Shown here one piece after another: positions 15,823 through 25,273 of a stretch of DNA of 64,000 nt. The notes beneath the pieces were generated by a model. It was not told the origin of the DNA. It did no database searches and saw only the letters and a program-made list of their open reading frames with translations. Position 1 is the first letter of the stretch. Each line of letters starts with the position of its first letter. The stretch lies in NCBI GenBank assembly GCA_964472525.1, contig CAYYLL010000004.1:105857-169856 (forward strand). The letters run 5' to 3'. The stretch is from SZUA-37 sp964472525. GTDB taxonomy: Bacteria; Pseudomonadota; Gammaproteobacteria; UBA6429; Thiohalophilaceae. The translations under genes and the position numbers were made by a program.

Positions 15823-18582
15823 TTAATGCGCCTCATCCCAATTATTACCCACACCAATATCCACCACCAGTGGTACATTAAGCGAAACAGCATTGACCAT
15901 GGCATGGTTAATCATCTTTTGTGATGCGTCTAAATCCTTTTCCTTTACCTCAAAAACCAGTTCATCGTGTACTTGCATTAACATGGCGCAGTCTAGGGTA
16001 GAATCCTCTAACTGCTGATCGAGTTGAATCATCGCAAGCTTGATAATGTCCGCAGCGGTACCTTGCATAGGTGCATTAATCGCGGTGCGCTCGGCATACT
16101 GGCGACGCATTCCATTGCGTGCATTAATGTCAGGCAAATAAAGTCGACGTCCCAAAACCGTTTCTACGTAACCTTGTTCGCTAGCTATTTTACGAGTGCG
16201 TTCCATATAGTCTTTAACGCCTGGGTAGCGTTCAAAATATAAATCAACATAGGCTTGTGCCTGATGGCGTTCGATATCCAATTGTCTGGCCAGACCAAAA
16301 GCCGACATACCATAAATAAGCCCAAAGTTAATTGCTTTGGCGCGTCGACGTTGTTCTTTAGTAACGGCATCCACCTCAACATTAAAGACTTCGGCAGCGG
16401 TAGCACTATGCACATCTATCCCTTTTTCAAATGCGTTGAGTAAACCTTTATCTTCAGACAGATGCGCCATGATGCGTAATTCAATTTGGGAGTAATCTGC
16501 CGCTAGCATTTTATAACCCGGCCGGGTAATAAAGGCTTTACGAATACGCCGCCCTTCTTCGGTTCGCACCGGAATATTTTGTAAATTTGGATCGGTGGAT
16601 GACAACCTGCCTGTTGCGGCTACTGCTTGATGGTATGAGGTATGCACCCGACCAGTCGTCACATCCATCATCTTTGGTAACTTATCGGTATAGGTTGATT
16701 TTAATTTTGATAGTGAACGATATTCCAGAAGTAATTTTGGTAGTTCATAATCATGCGCCAGTTCGACTAATACCGACTCGGCAGTTGATGGCTGACCTTT
16801 GGGTGTTTTGGAAATAATGGGCAACTCTAATTTTTCAAATAATATTTTTTGTAACTGTTTTGGTGAGCCTAAATTAAATTCTTCACCGGCTAAAGTATGC
16901 ACCTGCGTTTCCAGTTCGCTAATACGTTTACTTAGCTGGCTACTTTGTGTAGCTAAAGCATCGGCATCGAGTAAAACACCGCGCCGTTCCATTCGTGATA
17001 ACACTGGCAGCAACGGCATTTCGATTGTTTGAAAAACAGTGTTCAGCGAATCAACGGCCTGTAACTGTGGCCAGAGTGTCTGATGTAACTGTAACGTGAT
17101 GTCGGCATCTTCGGCAGCATACTCGGTTGCAGTATCAATATCCACATAGTCAAAAGTAATTTGTTTGGCACCTTTTCCGGCAACATCTTCGAAGTGGATG
17201 GTGTGTTTATCGAGGTGTCGCAATGCAAGCGTGTCCATATCATGTCGACTACCCACACTGTTTAACACATACGATTCCAACATGGTGTCAAAAGCAATAC
17301 CTTGCATATTGATAGCGTAATTGGCCAGTACACTCATATCGTATTTTAAGTTCTGGCCAAGCTTGGCGATGTTTTTGTCTTCTAATAAAGGCTTAAACTG
17401 CGCTAACACCTTATCACGATCCAATTGCTGCGGTGCATTTTCATAACAATGTGCCAATGGCACATAGGCGGCTTTATTAGCTTCAACAGCAAAAGACAGG
17501 CCGACTATTTCTGCCTGCATATAATTTAAACTCGTTGTTTCCAAATCAAAAGCAAACACGTCAGCCGTTTTTAATTTTGCTAACCAAACATTTAACTGTT
17601 GTTCATCAAGCACTTTGTCGTACTGTGTTTTTATTTCTATTTTTTGAGATGTTTTTGTTTTAGCTGTTGAATTAGTCGTGCCGTTATCGTCAAGTTGCGC
17701 TAGCCAACTTTTAAATTCATAGCGACTAAACAATTCGCGTAAGGCTTCAATATCCGGCTCGGCATGGACTAATGTTTTGGGTGTACAATCCAGTTCAACA
17801 TCGCACTTAATTGTGGTTAATTCTTTGGATAAAGGAAGTTGTTGTAAATGGTCACGTAGACTTTCGCCCACCTTGCCTTTAATTTCGTCTGCGTGTTCAA
17901 TGAGATTATCGATTGAACCGTAAGTATCCAACCACTTCGCGGCCGTTTTTGGCCCAACCTTTGGAACCCCCGGAATATTATCTGCCTTGTCACCCATCAA
18001 GGCGAGATAGTCAATGATTTGCTCAGGGGCAACACCAAATTTTTCTTTAACGCCATCAATGTTGCTAAAAACATCGGTCATGGTATTGATTAAACTCACA
18101 TGTTTATTCACTAGTTGAGCCATATCTTTATCACCGGTTGAAATAATAGTTTCCATTCCTAGCTCGCTGGCCTGATGAGCAAGCGTACCAATCACATCGT
18201 CAGCCTCAACACCACTCACACAAATTAACGGCAAGCCCATGGCTTCGACAATGGTATGCACTGGCTGAATTTGTTCGCGCAAGTCATCTGGCATGGGTGG
18301 CCGATTGGCTTTATATTCTTTATACATTTTATGGCGAAAGGTTTTTCCTTTAGCATCAAACACCACCGCGATATGACTCGGTGCATAGTCAGCAAGTAGT
18401 TTGCGTATCATATTGGTGACACCATAAATAACACCGGTTGCTTCACCTTTGGAATTTTTGAATGAATCTGGCATCGCATGATAAGCACGGAACAAATAGG
18501 AGGAGCCGTCCACTAATAAAAAGGGAGTGGGTTTATTTGCATTTAAAGAATTGTCTTTAGTTTGATTTTTTTTGTTGACCAT
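15823..18582 (-). CDS. polA: DNA polymerase I
   Basis: 919 residues with three domains. The 5'-3' exonuclease/flap domain (about 20-300) has DGSSYLFRAYHAMP and the helix-hairpin-helix LMGDKADNIPGVPKVGPKTA. The 3'-5' proofreading domain (about 320-510) keeps its acidic residues in FDLETTSL and YAAEDADITLQ, so proofreading should be active. The polymerase domain (about 530-919) has motif A DYSQIELRIMAHLS, motif B RRRAKAINFGLIYGMS and motif C QVHDELVFEV. It fills gaps in excision repair and removes Okazaki primers. It is transcribed away from the divergent LOG gene. Two C-rich-loop RNA candidates lie downstream. Confidence 0.98.
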   Translation of the reverse strand: MVNKKNQTKDNSLNANKPTPFLLVDGSSYLFRAYHAMPDSFKNSKGEATGVIYGVTNMIRKLLADYAPSHIAVVFDAKGKTFRHKMYKEYKANRPPMPDDLREQIQPVHTIVEAMGLPLICVSGVEADDVIGTLAHQASELGMETIISTGDKDMAQLVNKHVSLINTMTDVFSNIDGVKEKFGVAPEQIIDYLALMGDKADNIPGVPKVGPKTAAKWLDTYGSIDNLIEHADEIKGKVGESLRDHLQQLPLSKELTTIKCDVELDCTPKTLVHAEPDIEALRELFSRYEFKSWLAQLDDNGTTNSTAKTKTSQKIEIKTQYDKVLDEQQLNVWLAKLKTADVFAFDLETTSLNYMQAEIVGLSFAVEANKAAYVPLAHCYENAPQQLDRDKVLAQFKPLLEDKNIAKLGQNLKYDMSVLANYAINMQGIAFDTMLESYVLNSVGSRHDMDTLALRHLDKHTIHFEDVAGKGAKQITFDYVDIDTATEYAAEDADITLQLHQTLWPQLQAVDSLNTVFQTIEMPLLPVLSRMERRGVLLDADALATQSSQLSKRISELETQVHTLAGEEFNLGSPKQLQKILFEKLELPIISKTPKGQPSTAESVLVELAHDYELPKLLLEYRSLSKLKSTYTDKLPKMMDVTTGRVHTSYHQAVAATGRLSSTDPNLQNIPVRTEEGRRIRKAFITRPGYKMLAADYSQIELRIMAHLSEDKGLLNAFEKGIDVHSATAAEVFNVEVDAVTKEQRRRAKAINFGLIYGMSAFGLARQLDIERHQAQAYVDLYFERYPGVKDYMERTRKIASEQGYVETVLGRRLYLPDINARNGMRRQYAERTAINAPMQGTAADIIKLAMIQLDQQLEDSTLDCAMLMQVHDELVFEVKEKDLDASQKMINHAMVNAVSLNVPLVVDIGVGNNWDEAH

Positions 18583-18650
18583 AACTTATCTTGAAATTTA
18601 CGCTAAAATAAAATTCGTATTCTACGCTGTAACTCGCTATTGTATTCAAT

Positions 18651-18701
18651 TATATATCGTCAACGGGGTTATACACCCGCGGAGGGCGAATTTAGATTAA
18701 A
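18651..18701 (+). repeat. Dispersed intergenic repeat, copy B (internally deleted)
   Basis: 51 bases between the divergent polA and LOG genes. It has the left end TATATATCGTCAACGGGGTT and ATACACCC, and the right end ATTTAGATTAAA, but lacks the TTTGGAAACC middle and most of the hairpin seen in the other copies. Confidence 0.75.
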
Positions 18702-18763
18702 TACAAAAAAGTTCGAATACACTCTATACTTTTAGTAATCTCATTAATATACAAAGACCCTAC

Positions 18764-19489
18764 ATGACAAAAGTACATAAAAATCTCCACCCCGGTTTAA
18801 GTCCGGTTAATGACACCCAGTTAACACGAGAGTCCTGGAAAATTTTCCAGATCATGGCAGAATTTGTCGAAGGCTTTGAGCGACTGGTTAAAATTAGCCC
18901 CTCGGTCAGTATCTTCGGCTCGGCTCGCACTAAAACCGACAACCCGTATTACCAACTGACCGTAGATATTGCGCGGACTTTATCCGATGCGGGTTTTTCG
19001 GTTGTCAGTGGTGGTGGCCCCGGCATTATGGAGGCGGCTAACAAAGGGGCTTATAAAGGTAAGTCCCCCAGTGTGGGCTTAAATATTCAGCTACCACACG
19101 AGCAATCCGGCAATGGTTTTCAGGATATTTCACTCACCTTTCGGCATTTTTTTTCACGTAAGGTAATGTTTGTTAAATATGCTTCTGCCTATGTGGTTAT
19201 GCCCGGTGGTTTTGGTACGCTAGATGAACTTGCCGAAATTTTAACCCTAGTACAAACCGGTAAAACGCGGAAGATCCCGATTATTCTGGTACATCGTCCT
19301 TTCTGGGAAGGTTTGCTGGGCTGGTTTAAAGAAACTATGGTCACCGAGGGCACGATTAACCCCGAAGATTTAGATCTTATGCAAATTATTGACACACCGG
19401 AAGAGATTCTAGATGCTATCTTCCAGCATTATGAAGAAAGTGGTTTTGAACCATCACATGAAGATGCAGAGAAAATTTCGCTGCTTTAA
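18764..19489 (+). CDS. LOG family (TIGR00730) Rossmann-fold nucleotide hydrolase
   Basis: 241 residues with the family signature MPGGFGTLDELAEI near residue 147 and the GGGPGIMEAANKGAY stretch near 85. Such proteins hydrolyse the N-glycosidic bond of nucleoside 5'-monophosphates; members are annotated as cytokinin-activating LOG or as the nucleotide nucleosidase PpnN, and older databases call them lysine decarboxylases. The arginine and glutamate of the active site (SRKVMF, DELAE) are visible. Cytoplasmic. It is divergent from polA and followed after 47 bases by the DUF2782 gene. The true substrate is not determined by sequence. Confidence 0.87.
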   Translation: MTKVHKNLHPGLSPVNDTQLTRESWKIFQIMAEFVEGFERLVKISPSVSIFGSARTKTDNPYYQLTVDIARTLSDAGFSVVSGGGPGIMEAANKGAYKGKSPSVGLNIQLPHEQSGNGFQDISLTFRHFFSRKVMFVKYASAYVVMPGGFGTLDELAEILTLVQTGKTRKIPIILVHRPFWEGLLGWFKETMVTEGTINPEDLDLMQIIDTPEEILDAIFQHYEESGFEPSHEDAEKISLL

Positions 19490-19536
19490 TCTATGAACTA
19501 CTAAACAAATCATCCAGAGTCATTGAGGATAACCAA

Positions 19537-19887
19537 ATGAAGTTTTTTTACTACTTACTCGCCAGTCTTATCTTAAGCACCGGAGTAACATCGGTTTATG
19601 CTGCCAACAACGCTCCACCATCCGACACCCAACTGACGAATGAAGCCGAAAAAAAACAGGATAGCTCGGTTCCCTCTGGCGACAATACCGATGTTACTAT
19701 TATCCAGAAAAAGGATGCGGTTGTTGAAGAATTTCGTGTCAACGGTAAACTCCGTTACGCCAAAATTACCCCAAAGAAAGGCCCGCCCTACTATATGTAT
19801 GACAGCAATGGTGATGGTATTTTAGACGCCACAGAAAATGATCCCAAAAAAGCCGAGATTAATCAGTGGATTTTAATGAAATGGTAA
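19537..19887 (+). CDS. DUF2782 family exported protein
   Basis: 116 residues. A signal peptide (about 1-23, ending VYAAN) is followed by a low-complexity linker and a C-terminal domain of about 65 residues with RVNGKLRYAKITPKKGPPYY, then a DSNGDG motif and a terminal QWILMKW. The DSNGDGILD stretch looks like a calcium-binding loop. In Pseudomonas a gene of this family stands between polA and thrB as I recall; here thrB is 4 kb further on. Function unknown; probably periplasmic. Confidence 0.8.
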   Translation: MKFFYYLLASLILSTGVTSVYAANNAPPSDTQLTNEAEKKQDSSVPSGDNTDVTIIQKKDAVVEEFRVNGKLRYAKITPKKGPPYYMYDSNGDGILDATENDPKKAEINQWILMKW

Positions 19888-19991
19888 TAGAACCAATAGG
19901 TTAAACTTAACCGCTAAACTAAAGTCGCCCCTTGTTTAGCCGATATACTCAAAAGTGTTCTAAATATTAATCAAGGCGGCATCATCCTGTT

Positions 19992-21299
19992 TTGAAATTT
20001 TCATCGACATCTTTTATCCGTTTTGGTATTCGGCAAAAAGTACTTTTAATGCTGATGTTAGTGTTGCTCACAACACTGTCTATCAGCAGTTGGTTTACAC
20101 TGAATGAAGAAAAGGAGCGCATTCTTAAAGAAATAAACAACCGCGGTAGTGATATTAGCCGCTTTGTTTCCAAGTCACTCGCCTATAGCGTGGTTGGCTA
20201 CGATTACCACACTATCGATCTACTCCTTAAAGAAATAACCCATTCTGATGAAGTCGGCTATGCCAAAGTTGTTAACAACCACGGAAAAGTCATGTCGCAA
20301 ACCGGTACGCTCGTTAATGACAAAAACCGCATGAAACTCTTTCCTCAGGCTATTAGTCTGGATAATGAAAAATTAGGTGAGCTTACCCTTGGTATTAATA
20401 CCGAACTTGCACTTAAGCATATCAACTCACAACGCTTTAAATACCTTAAGCGTGAAATATTAATCACTTTAATCATCGCCCTTGGTGAATTTTTCGCCTT
20501 GTCCTATATTATTATTCGGCCGGTACGCATTATTTCAGAATCGCTCGACACAACCGACAATAATCAAAAAGCGACCCTTATCCCCATTCCCAGTCATGAT
20601 GAATTTGGCCAGTTGGCCATACAATTTAATACCCTAAACCAACAACTCAACAATGCCAATCGCCAACTCCAGTCACGCGTAGATAGTGCTGACCAACTAT
20701 TACATGAAAACTTTGTTGAACTACAGGCTCACCAAAAAGAGCTTAAAAAAATGAATAACAAATTTATAAAATTGGCAGTTACCGATGATTTAACCAACTT
20801 ATACAACCGTCGTTATTTTGAAGAACACTTGGAAAAAGAAATCAGCTTAACCTACCGCCATGGCGATACAGTCAGCATTATTATTGCTGATATTGACCAT
20901 TTTAAAACGGTCAATGATACCTACGGCCATTCACAAGGTGATAATGTGTTAAGAGAAATTGCAACTGTTTTAAAAAATCGAATCCGCAAAACCGATATCG
21001 TTTGTCGAATTGGTGGCGAGGAATTCTTAATTATCTGTAAGCGCACGGATAAAGACACCGCGACTAAAATAGCCGAAACGCTCCGAAAAACTATTCAGGA
21101 ATTAACGATTTTAATTGAAGAAAAATTGGTTGGTATTACCATTAGCCTAGGTGTAGCAACATTAACCGCAGAAAATTTTAAAGACTATGCCGATAAATTA
21201 TACCATTTTGCCGATGTTGCCCTTTATTACAGTAAAGAAAATGGTAGAAATGCCGTTACCCATTATGATGACATCAGGAAAAAACAATATTCGGCATAA
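19992..21299 (+). CDS. Membrane diguanylate cyclase with periplasmic sensor and HAMP
   Basis: 435 residues. It has one membrane helix at about 14-34, a periplasmic domain of about 120 residues, a second helix near 155-175, a HAMP-like linker (IIRPVRIISESL), a coiled coil and a C-terminal GGDEF domain (about 270-430). RIGGEEF is intact and RKTD five residues upstream is an I-site, so it should be an active, product-inhibited cyclase. The start is a TTG at 19992 with AAGGCGG 11 bases upstream; the next ATG is inside the first helix. Its 3' end overlaps the PhnD-like gene by about 35 bases, pointing to coupled translation and a shared signalling job. Confidence 0.85.
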   Translation: MKFSSTSFIRFGIRQKVLLMLMLVLLTTLSISSWFTLNEEKERILKEINNRGSDISRFVSKSLAYSVVGYDYHTIDLLLKEITHSDEVGYAKVVNNHGKVMSQTGTLVNDKNRMKLFPQAISLDNEKLGELTLGINTELALKHINSQRFKYLKREILITLIIALGEFFALSYIIIRPVRIISESLDTTDNNQKATLIPIPSHDEFGQLAIQFNTLNQQLNNANRQLQSRVDSADQLLHENFVELQAHQKELKKMNNKFIKLAVTDDLTNLYNRRYFEEHLEKEISLTYRHGDTVSIIIADIDHFKTVNDTYGHSQGDNVLREIATVLKNRIRKTDIVCRIGGEEFLIICKRTDKDTATKIAETLRKTIQELTILIEEKLVGITISLGVATLTAENFKDYADKLYHFADVALYYSKENGRNAVTHYDDIRKKQYSA

Positions 21300-22149
21300 A
21301 GTAAAAACCCCGAACGGGATCTTCCAGCCATTATCCATATTGTTATTTTGTGTTTTCTTCTCAACATCGGCTCTCAGTTACGCAGCAAAAGAGAAAACTC
21401 TCGTTTTAGGCTCCGTTGCCATGGATATCCCAGCTGAAATGCACAAACGGCTTAAACCGCTGACCCAATATTTAAGTGAAACATTAAAGCGGCCTGTTGC
21501 TTTACGTTTAGCACCCAATATGGGCGTAGCAATTCAGGACACTATCAGCGGCAAAGTTGACATTGCCTACCTCACGCCTGTTGCTTACCTGCGAGCCCGA
21601 GAAAAAAGCAATACCCGACTTTTAGTCAAAACCGTTACTCAGGGCAAAGCCAGTTTTCAACTGATGATTGTGGTTAAACAGAATAGCCCTATCAAAACAG
21701 TTCATGATCTTATTGGCAAAACGTTTGCCTTTGGTGATAAACGTGCCTTGCTGCAACGTGCTGCCGTGGTAAGCTCAGGGTTTAAACTCGAGCAGTTTAA
21801 AGAAATAAAATTTTTGGGGCATTATGACAACATTGCCCGTGCCGTACTAAACGGCGACTTCGATGCCGGTATTTTAAAAGACACTAAAGCCTTTCAATGG
21901 CAAAACAAAGGACTGCGTATTTTATACCAATCCCCCCATTTACCGCCTTATAACATTGCCGCCAGTAAGAATATTTCTCCCGAATTACTTGCGCAGCTTA
22001 AAAAAGCTTTTTTGGCACTTAATAACAAAAATGCCAAACATTTACGCATTATTAAAGCTATCGACAAAAAATACGATGGTTTTGCTGCAACATCCGATGC
22101 TGAATACAACATCGTTCGAAAATTGGTCGCTCCGTTCAATAAAAAATAG
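21265..22149 (+). CDS. PhnD-like substrate-binding protein
   Basis: 294 residues from ATG 21265 (a second ATG follows at once); the open frame runs further upstream but only as a shadow of the GGDEF gene. Residues 15-40 form a signal peptide (SILLFCVFFSTSALSYA), so the protein is periplasmic. The body is a periplasmic binding fold of the phosphate/phosphonate (PhnD, SBP type 2) family: KTLVLGSVAM, SGKVDIAYLTPVAYLRA, and LIGKTFAFGDKRA. No ABC permease or ATPase is nearby. It is wedged between a membrane diguanylate cyclase and an MCP, so it may pass ligand information to their periplasmic domains rather than feed a transporter. The ligand is unknown. Confidence 0.82.
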   Translation: MMTSGKNNIRHKVKTPNGIFQPLSILLFCVFFSTSALSYAAKEKTLVLGSVAMDIPAEMHKRLKPLTQYLSETLKRPVALRLAPNMGVAIQDTISGKVDIAYLTPVAYLRAREKSNTRLLVKTVTQGKASFQLMIVVKQNSPIKTVHDLIGKTFAFGDKRALLQRAAVVSSGFKLEQFKEIKFLGHYDNIARAVLNGDFDAGILKDTKAFQWQNKGLRILYQSPHLPPYNIAASKNISPELLAQLKKAFLALNNKNAKHLRIIKAIDKKYDGFAATSDAEYNIVRKLVAPFNKK

Positions 22150-22241
22150 ACTATCAAGAAAACCCGATTTTTTTACTCAAGAAATACTATTTTAGACCGC
22201 TAATATAGGAGTCACCCTAAAATAATCAAGGTCACTCATTC

Positions 22242-23861
22242 ATGTTTTTCAGTATTCGTAATAAACTCATTCTTGGTTTTTCATTACTCATCGTCATGAT
22301 TATCGCGGTGGGGGTTATTTCACTTACTCGCATCGAATTACTCGGCAATTTGACCGTTAAAATGTACAAACACCCCTTGGCTGTGACCCGCGCTTCGCTA
22401 CAGGCCGATGTGAGTATTATTAAAATGCACCGTAGTATGAAAGACATTGCGTTAGCAAAAAATACCGAAAGCATGGTAGCTGCAAGTCACAAGGTTGATG
22501 CTTATGAAAAGAACGCTTACAAAGAATATGCTGTTGTAACTGACCGTATTCTGGGTGCCGAAGGCAAACATCTCATTGCCGAAACCATTAAAATCTTCCA
22601 TAACTGGAAACCCATTCGAGATGAAGTGATTAAATTAATGAAAGCCGGTGACCGTGGTGCCGCCGCAGCCATCACCAAAGGCAAAGGTGCGAAACACGTT
22701 GCCTTACTGGATAAAAAAATGGATGCTCTGGTTAAATATGCCGAAACCAAAGGGAAAGGCTTTTTTGGTGTGGCTCAAGCTAAAAGTAGTAGCGCCTATG
22801 TGTTAACCATTAGCCTTATTGTAATTGGTGCTATCTTCGGGATTGTGATTGCCTTTGTGCTTGGACGTATGATCATCAATCCAATCAACACGCTAAAAAG
22901 CACCATTGAAGAAATTGAAACAAATTCCGATCTCCTTACCCGTATCGACATTTCATCTAAAGATGAAATTGGTATGGCAGCGTATGCTTTTAATAGTATG
23001 TTGGATAAATTTCAGGCACTTATCCAACAAATTTCCAGCGCGACCACTCAGCTTGCAACTGCTTCTGAAGAAGTGTCTGCCGTTGCCAATGAAAGCGCAC
23101 AAAATGTTGATCGCCAACGTAATGAAACCGATCAAGTTGCCACTGCCATTAATGAAATGACCACCACCGTACAGGAAGTTGCCAACAATGCCACTTCGGC
23201 TGCCAATGCAGCCCAAAGCGCCGACAATGAATCAAAAGGCGGCAAAGTCGTGGTAATGAATACCGTACAAGCAATTGAAGAACTTGCCAACGAAGTTGAT
23301 AACACCTCCGTCATTATCCAGCAAGTTGAAGAAGACAGTAACAACATCAGCACTATTTTAGACGTAATTAAAGGCATCGCTGAACAAACCAATCTATTAG
23401 CCTTGAATGCCGCTATCGAAGCCGCACGAGCCGGTGAACAGGGCCGAGGCTTTGCTGTGGTAGCCGATGAAGTGCGAACTCTCGCTAGCCGCACTCAGGA
23501 ATCAACAAATGAAATTCACGATATGATCGAAAAACTGCAAGTTGGTTCCAAAAATGCGGTTCAGGCGATGGAAAAAGGTCGAGGAAAAGCCACTATCGGC
23601 GTCGAGCATGCCAAAGAAGCCTCCGAAGCACTGGAAGCCATTACCCGCTCAGTCGCAACCATTAACGATATGAATACCCAAATTGCCAGTGCAGCCGAAG
23701 AACAAAGCTCAGTTTCTGAGGAAATTAACCGAAGCATTATTAGTATCCGCGAAGTGTCTGAACAGACCGCAAGCGGTTCGGCACAAACAACCACGACCTC
23801 ACATGAACTCGCAAATCTGGCCACCCAACTTCAATCATTAGTGGCCCAATTTAAAGTTTAA
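22242..23861 (+). CDS. Methyl-accepting chemotaxis protein
   Basis: 539 residues. The first membrane helix is at about 8-30 and a four-helix-bundle-type periplasmic domain spans about 31-185. The second helix lies near 187-210, HAMP near 211-263, and a long cytoplasmic coiled coil reaches the end. The kinase-control tip is nearly invariant: GIAEQTNLLALNAAIEAARA near residue 380, then GRGFAVVADEVRTLA. There is no C-terminal CheR/CheB tethering pentapeptide (it ends LVAQFKV). It lies 92 bases after the PhnD-like gene on the same strand and could use that protein as a ligand carrier. Its stop codon abuts a dispersed repeat. Confidence 0.95.
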   Translation: MFFSIRNKLILGFSLLIVMIIAVGVISLTRIELLGNLTVKMYKHPLAVTRASLQADVSIIKMHRSMKDIALAKNTESMVAASHKVDAYEKNAYKEYAVVTDRILGAEGKHLIAETIKIFHNWKPIRDEVIKLMKAGDRGAAAAITKGKGAKHVALLDKKMDALVKYAETKGKGFFGVAQAKSSSAYVLTISLIVIGAIFGIVIAFVLGRMIINPINTLKSTIEEIETNSDLLTRIDISSKDEIGMAAYAFNSMLDKFQALIQQISSATTQLATASEEVSAVANESAQNVDRQRNETDQVATAINEMTTTVQEVANNATSAANAAQSADNESKGGKVVVMNTVQAIEELANEVDNTSVIIQQVEEDSNNISTILDVIKGIAEQTNLLALNAAIEAARAGEQGRGFAVVADEVRTLASRTQESTNEIHDMIEKLQVGSKNAVQAMEKGRGKATIGVEHAKEASEALEAITRSVATINDMNTQIASAAEEQSSVSEEINRSIISIREVSEQTASGSAQTTTTSHELANLATQLQSLVAQFKV

Positions 23862-23940
23862 TTTAAAACCCCGCCACTTGCGACAGACCCAAAGTCGTAT
23901 AGTTTCCAAAGGGGTGTATACTCCGTTGGCGATATATAAT
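23862..23940 (-). repeat. Dispersed intergenic repeat, copy C (inverted)
   Basis: 79 bases starting right at the MCP stop. Its reverse complement runs from ATATATCGCCAACGGAGTAT through CACCCCTTTGGAAAC to GTGGCGGGGTTTTAAATTAAA, matching copies A and D in order and spacing but in the opposite direction. Confidence 0.78.
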
Positions 23941-24053
23941 ATTCCCCCTAAATTTTTAGCTTAGCCAGTCCCATCTGCTAACACTCCCATGTGCACTCAG
24001 GTACAATGCCCTTTTTAAATAAATATCGGCATAATTTTCAAGGAACACTGAGC

Positions 24054-24995
24054 ATGTCTGTTTACACCACCGTTAACGAGCAAGCCTTAACTCAATTCTT
24101 AACGGACTATTCCATTGGTGAATTAGTCAGCTTTATCGGTATTAGTGACGGCATCGAAAATACCAATTATTTTGTTGAAACCCGCCAAGGGCAATATGTA
24201 CTCACCTTATTTGAAACGCTAACAACAGCAGAATTACCTTTTTTTCTCGATTTAATGGCGCACCTAAACGAACACCAAGTACCCAGTGCGCACCCGATTG
24301 CAGATAATAATCAACGTTACCTCAAAACACTTTGCGACAAACCCGCCGCTCTGGTGCAACGCTTAAGCGGCAAAAGCGTGACTGAACCCAATCTGGAGCA
24401 ATGTGCCGCACTGGGCAAAGCACTCGGACATGCGCATAAGATAACTCAGGACTTTAATGGCCAACGCAGTAATCGACGTGGCCCTCGCTGGTGGCAGCAA
24501 ACCAGTCAACGTTTAATACCTCATCTCAGCCCGGAAGAAAAACAACTATTAGAAGATGAGCTCACTTTTCAAACCCAACACCGTAACGACCATTTACCAC
24601 GCGGCGTGATCCACGCAGATTTGTTCCGAGACAATGCCTTGTTTGACGGCAACGTCCTAACCGGCATCATTGACTTTTATTATGCCTGCAATGATGTATT
24701 ACTGTACGATGTTGCCGTTACAGTAAACGACTGGTGTAGCAACCCGGATGGCAGCTTAGACAAGCAGCGCTGCCAACATTTTTTGCAGGCCTACCAACAA
24801 GAACGACCGCTGACCAACAACGAGAAAAATGATTGGTCGCTAATGCTACGTGCAGCCGCATTACGCTTTTGGCTATCGCGCTTACAGGACAAACACTTTC
24901 CGCGCGAGGGGGAAATGACCCACATTAAAGATCCCACAGTGTTTGAAAATATTTTGCGTAATCGACGTTTGAGTAAACCGGATATTGTTGGCTAG
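24054..24995 (+). CDS. thrB: Homoserine kinase, APH-fold type
   Basis: 313 residues from ATG 24054, which follows AAGGAA at a good distance; an upstream ATG at 23991 would add 21 residues without family resemblance. It has the aminoglycoside-phosphotransferase fold of type II homoserine kinases: GIENTNYFVET near residue 30, the catalytic loop VIHADLFRDNALF near 185 and the metal-binding GIIDFYYA near 206. It should phosphorylate homoserine on the way to threonine. This form (not the GHMP type) is the one found near polA in Pseudomonas. Two consensus DnaA boxes follow its stop. Confidence 0.92.
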   Translation: MSVYTTVNEQALTQFLTDYSIGELVSFIGISDGIENTNYFVETRQGQYVLTLFETLTTAELPFFLDLMAHLNEHQVPSAHPIADNNQRYLKTLCDKPAALVQRLSGKSVTEPNLEQCAALGKALGHAHKITQDFNGQRSNRRGPRWWQQTSQRLIPHLSPEEKQLLEDELTFQTQHRNDHLPRGVIHADLFRDNALFDGNVLTGIIDFYYACNDVLLYDVAVTVNDWCSNPDGSLDKQRCQHFLQAYQQERPLTNNEKNDWSLMLRAAALRFWLSRLQDKHFPREGEMTHIKDPTVFENILRNRRLSKPDIVG

Positions 24996-24997
24996 CC

Positions 24998-25018
24998 TGT
25001 GGATAACTTTGTGGATAA
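24998..25018 (+). promoter_or_regulatory. Two direct DnaA boxes
   Basis: TGTGGATAA occurs exactly at 24998-25006 and again at 25010-25018, the reverse complement of the consensus TTATCCACA. A third, one-mismatch form (TGTGCATAA) lies near 25182. A/T-rich sequence separates them. The 278-base gap between thrB and the TRAP operon holds no gene. Whether DnaA binds here is inference. Confidence 0.5.
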
Positions 25019-25273
25019 AATAATAATATCGGTCATCTTGACAACAAATTGGCAAGACAGACGAGCGGCGTCATAAAAATATCAACTACAATTTAATATA
25101 AAAACAATAACTTATATTATATTTATAGCGCAATTCTGTTTTTTGACAGTTAAATGACACTAACATCTTGATTTTAAAACACTGTGCATAACTAATATTG
25201 AGACTCAACGCAAAAGCCTTTAACATGCAAGCACCTTAATAAGTATCAAAACCAAGTAGTAAGTACTCACTTT

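Noticed and set aside
21187..21264. Longer start for the PhnD-like gene.
   Set aside because: This part is only a shadow of the cyclase gene in another frame, and it precedes the signal peptide with no family resemblance. The ATG at 21265 is used.
22953..23824. Several long minus-strand open frames across the MCP gene.
   Set aside because: They mirror the helical, Ala/Glu-rich MCP coding strand and have no ribosome sites or recognisable domains.
24998..25273. Chromosomal replication origin.
   Set aside because: Only two perfect boxes and none of the usual origin genes nearby; a regulatory site is more likely.
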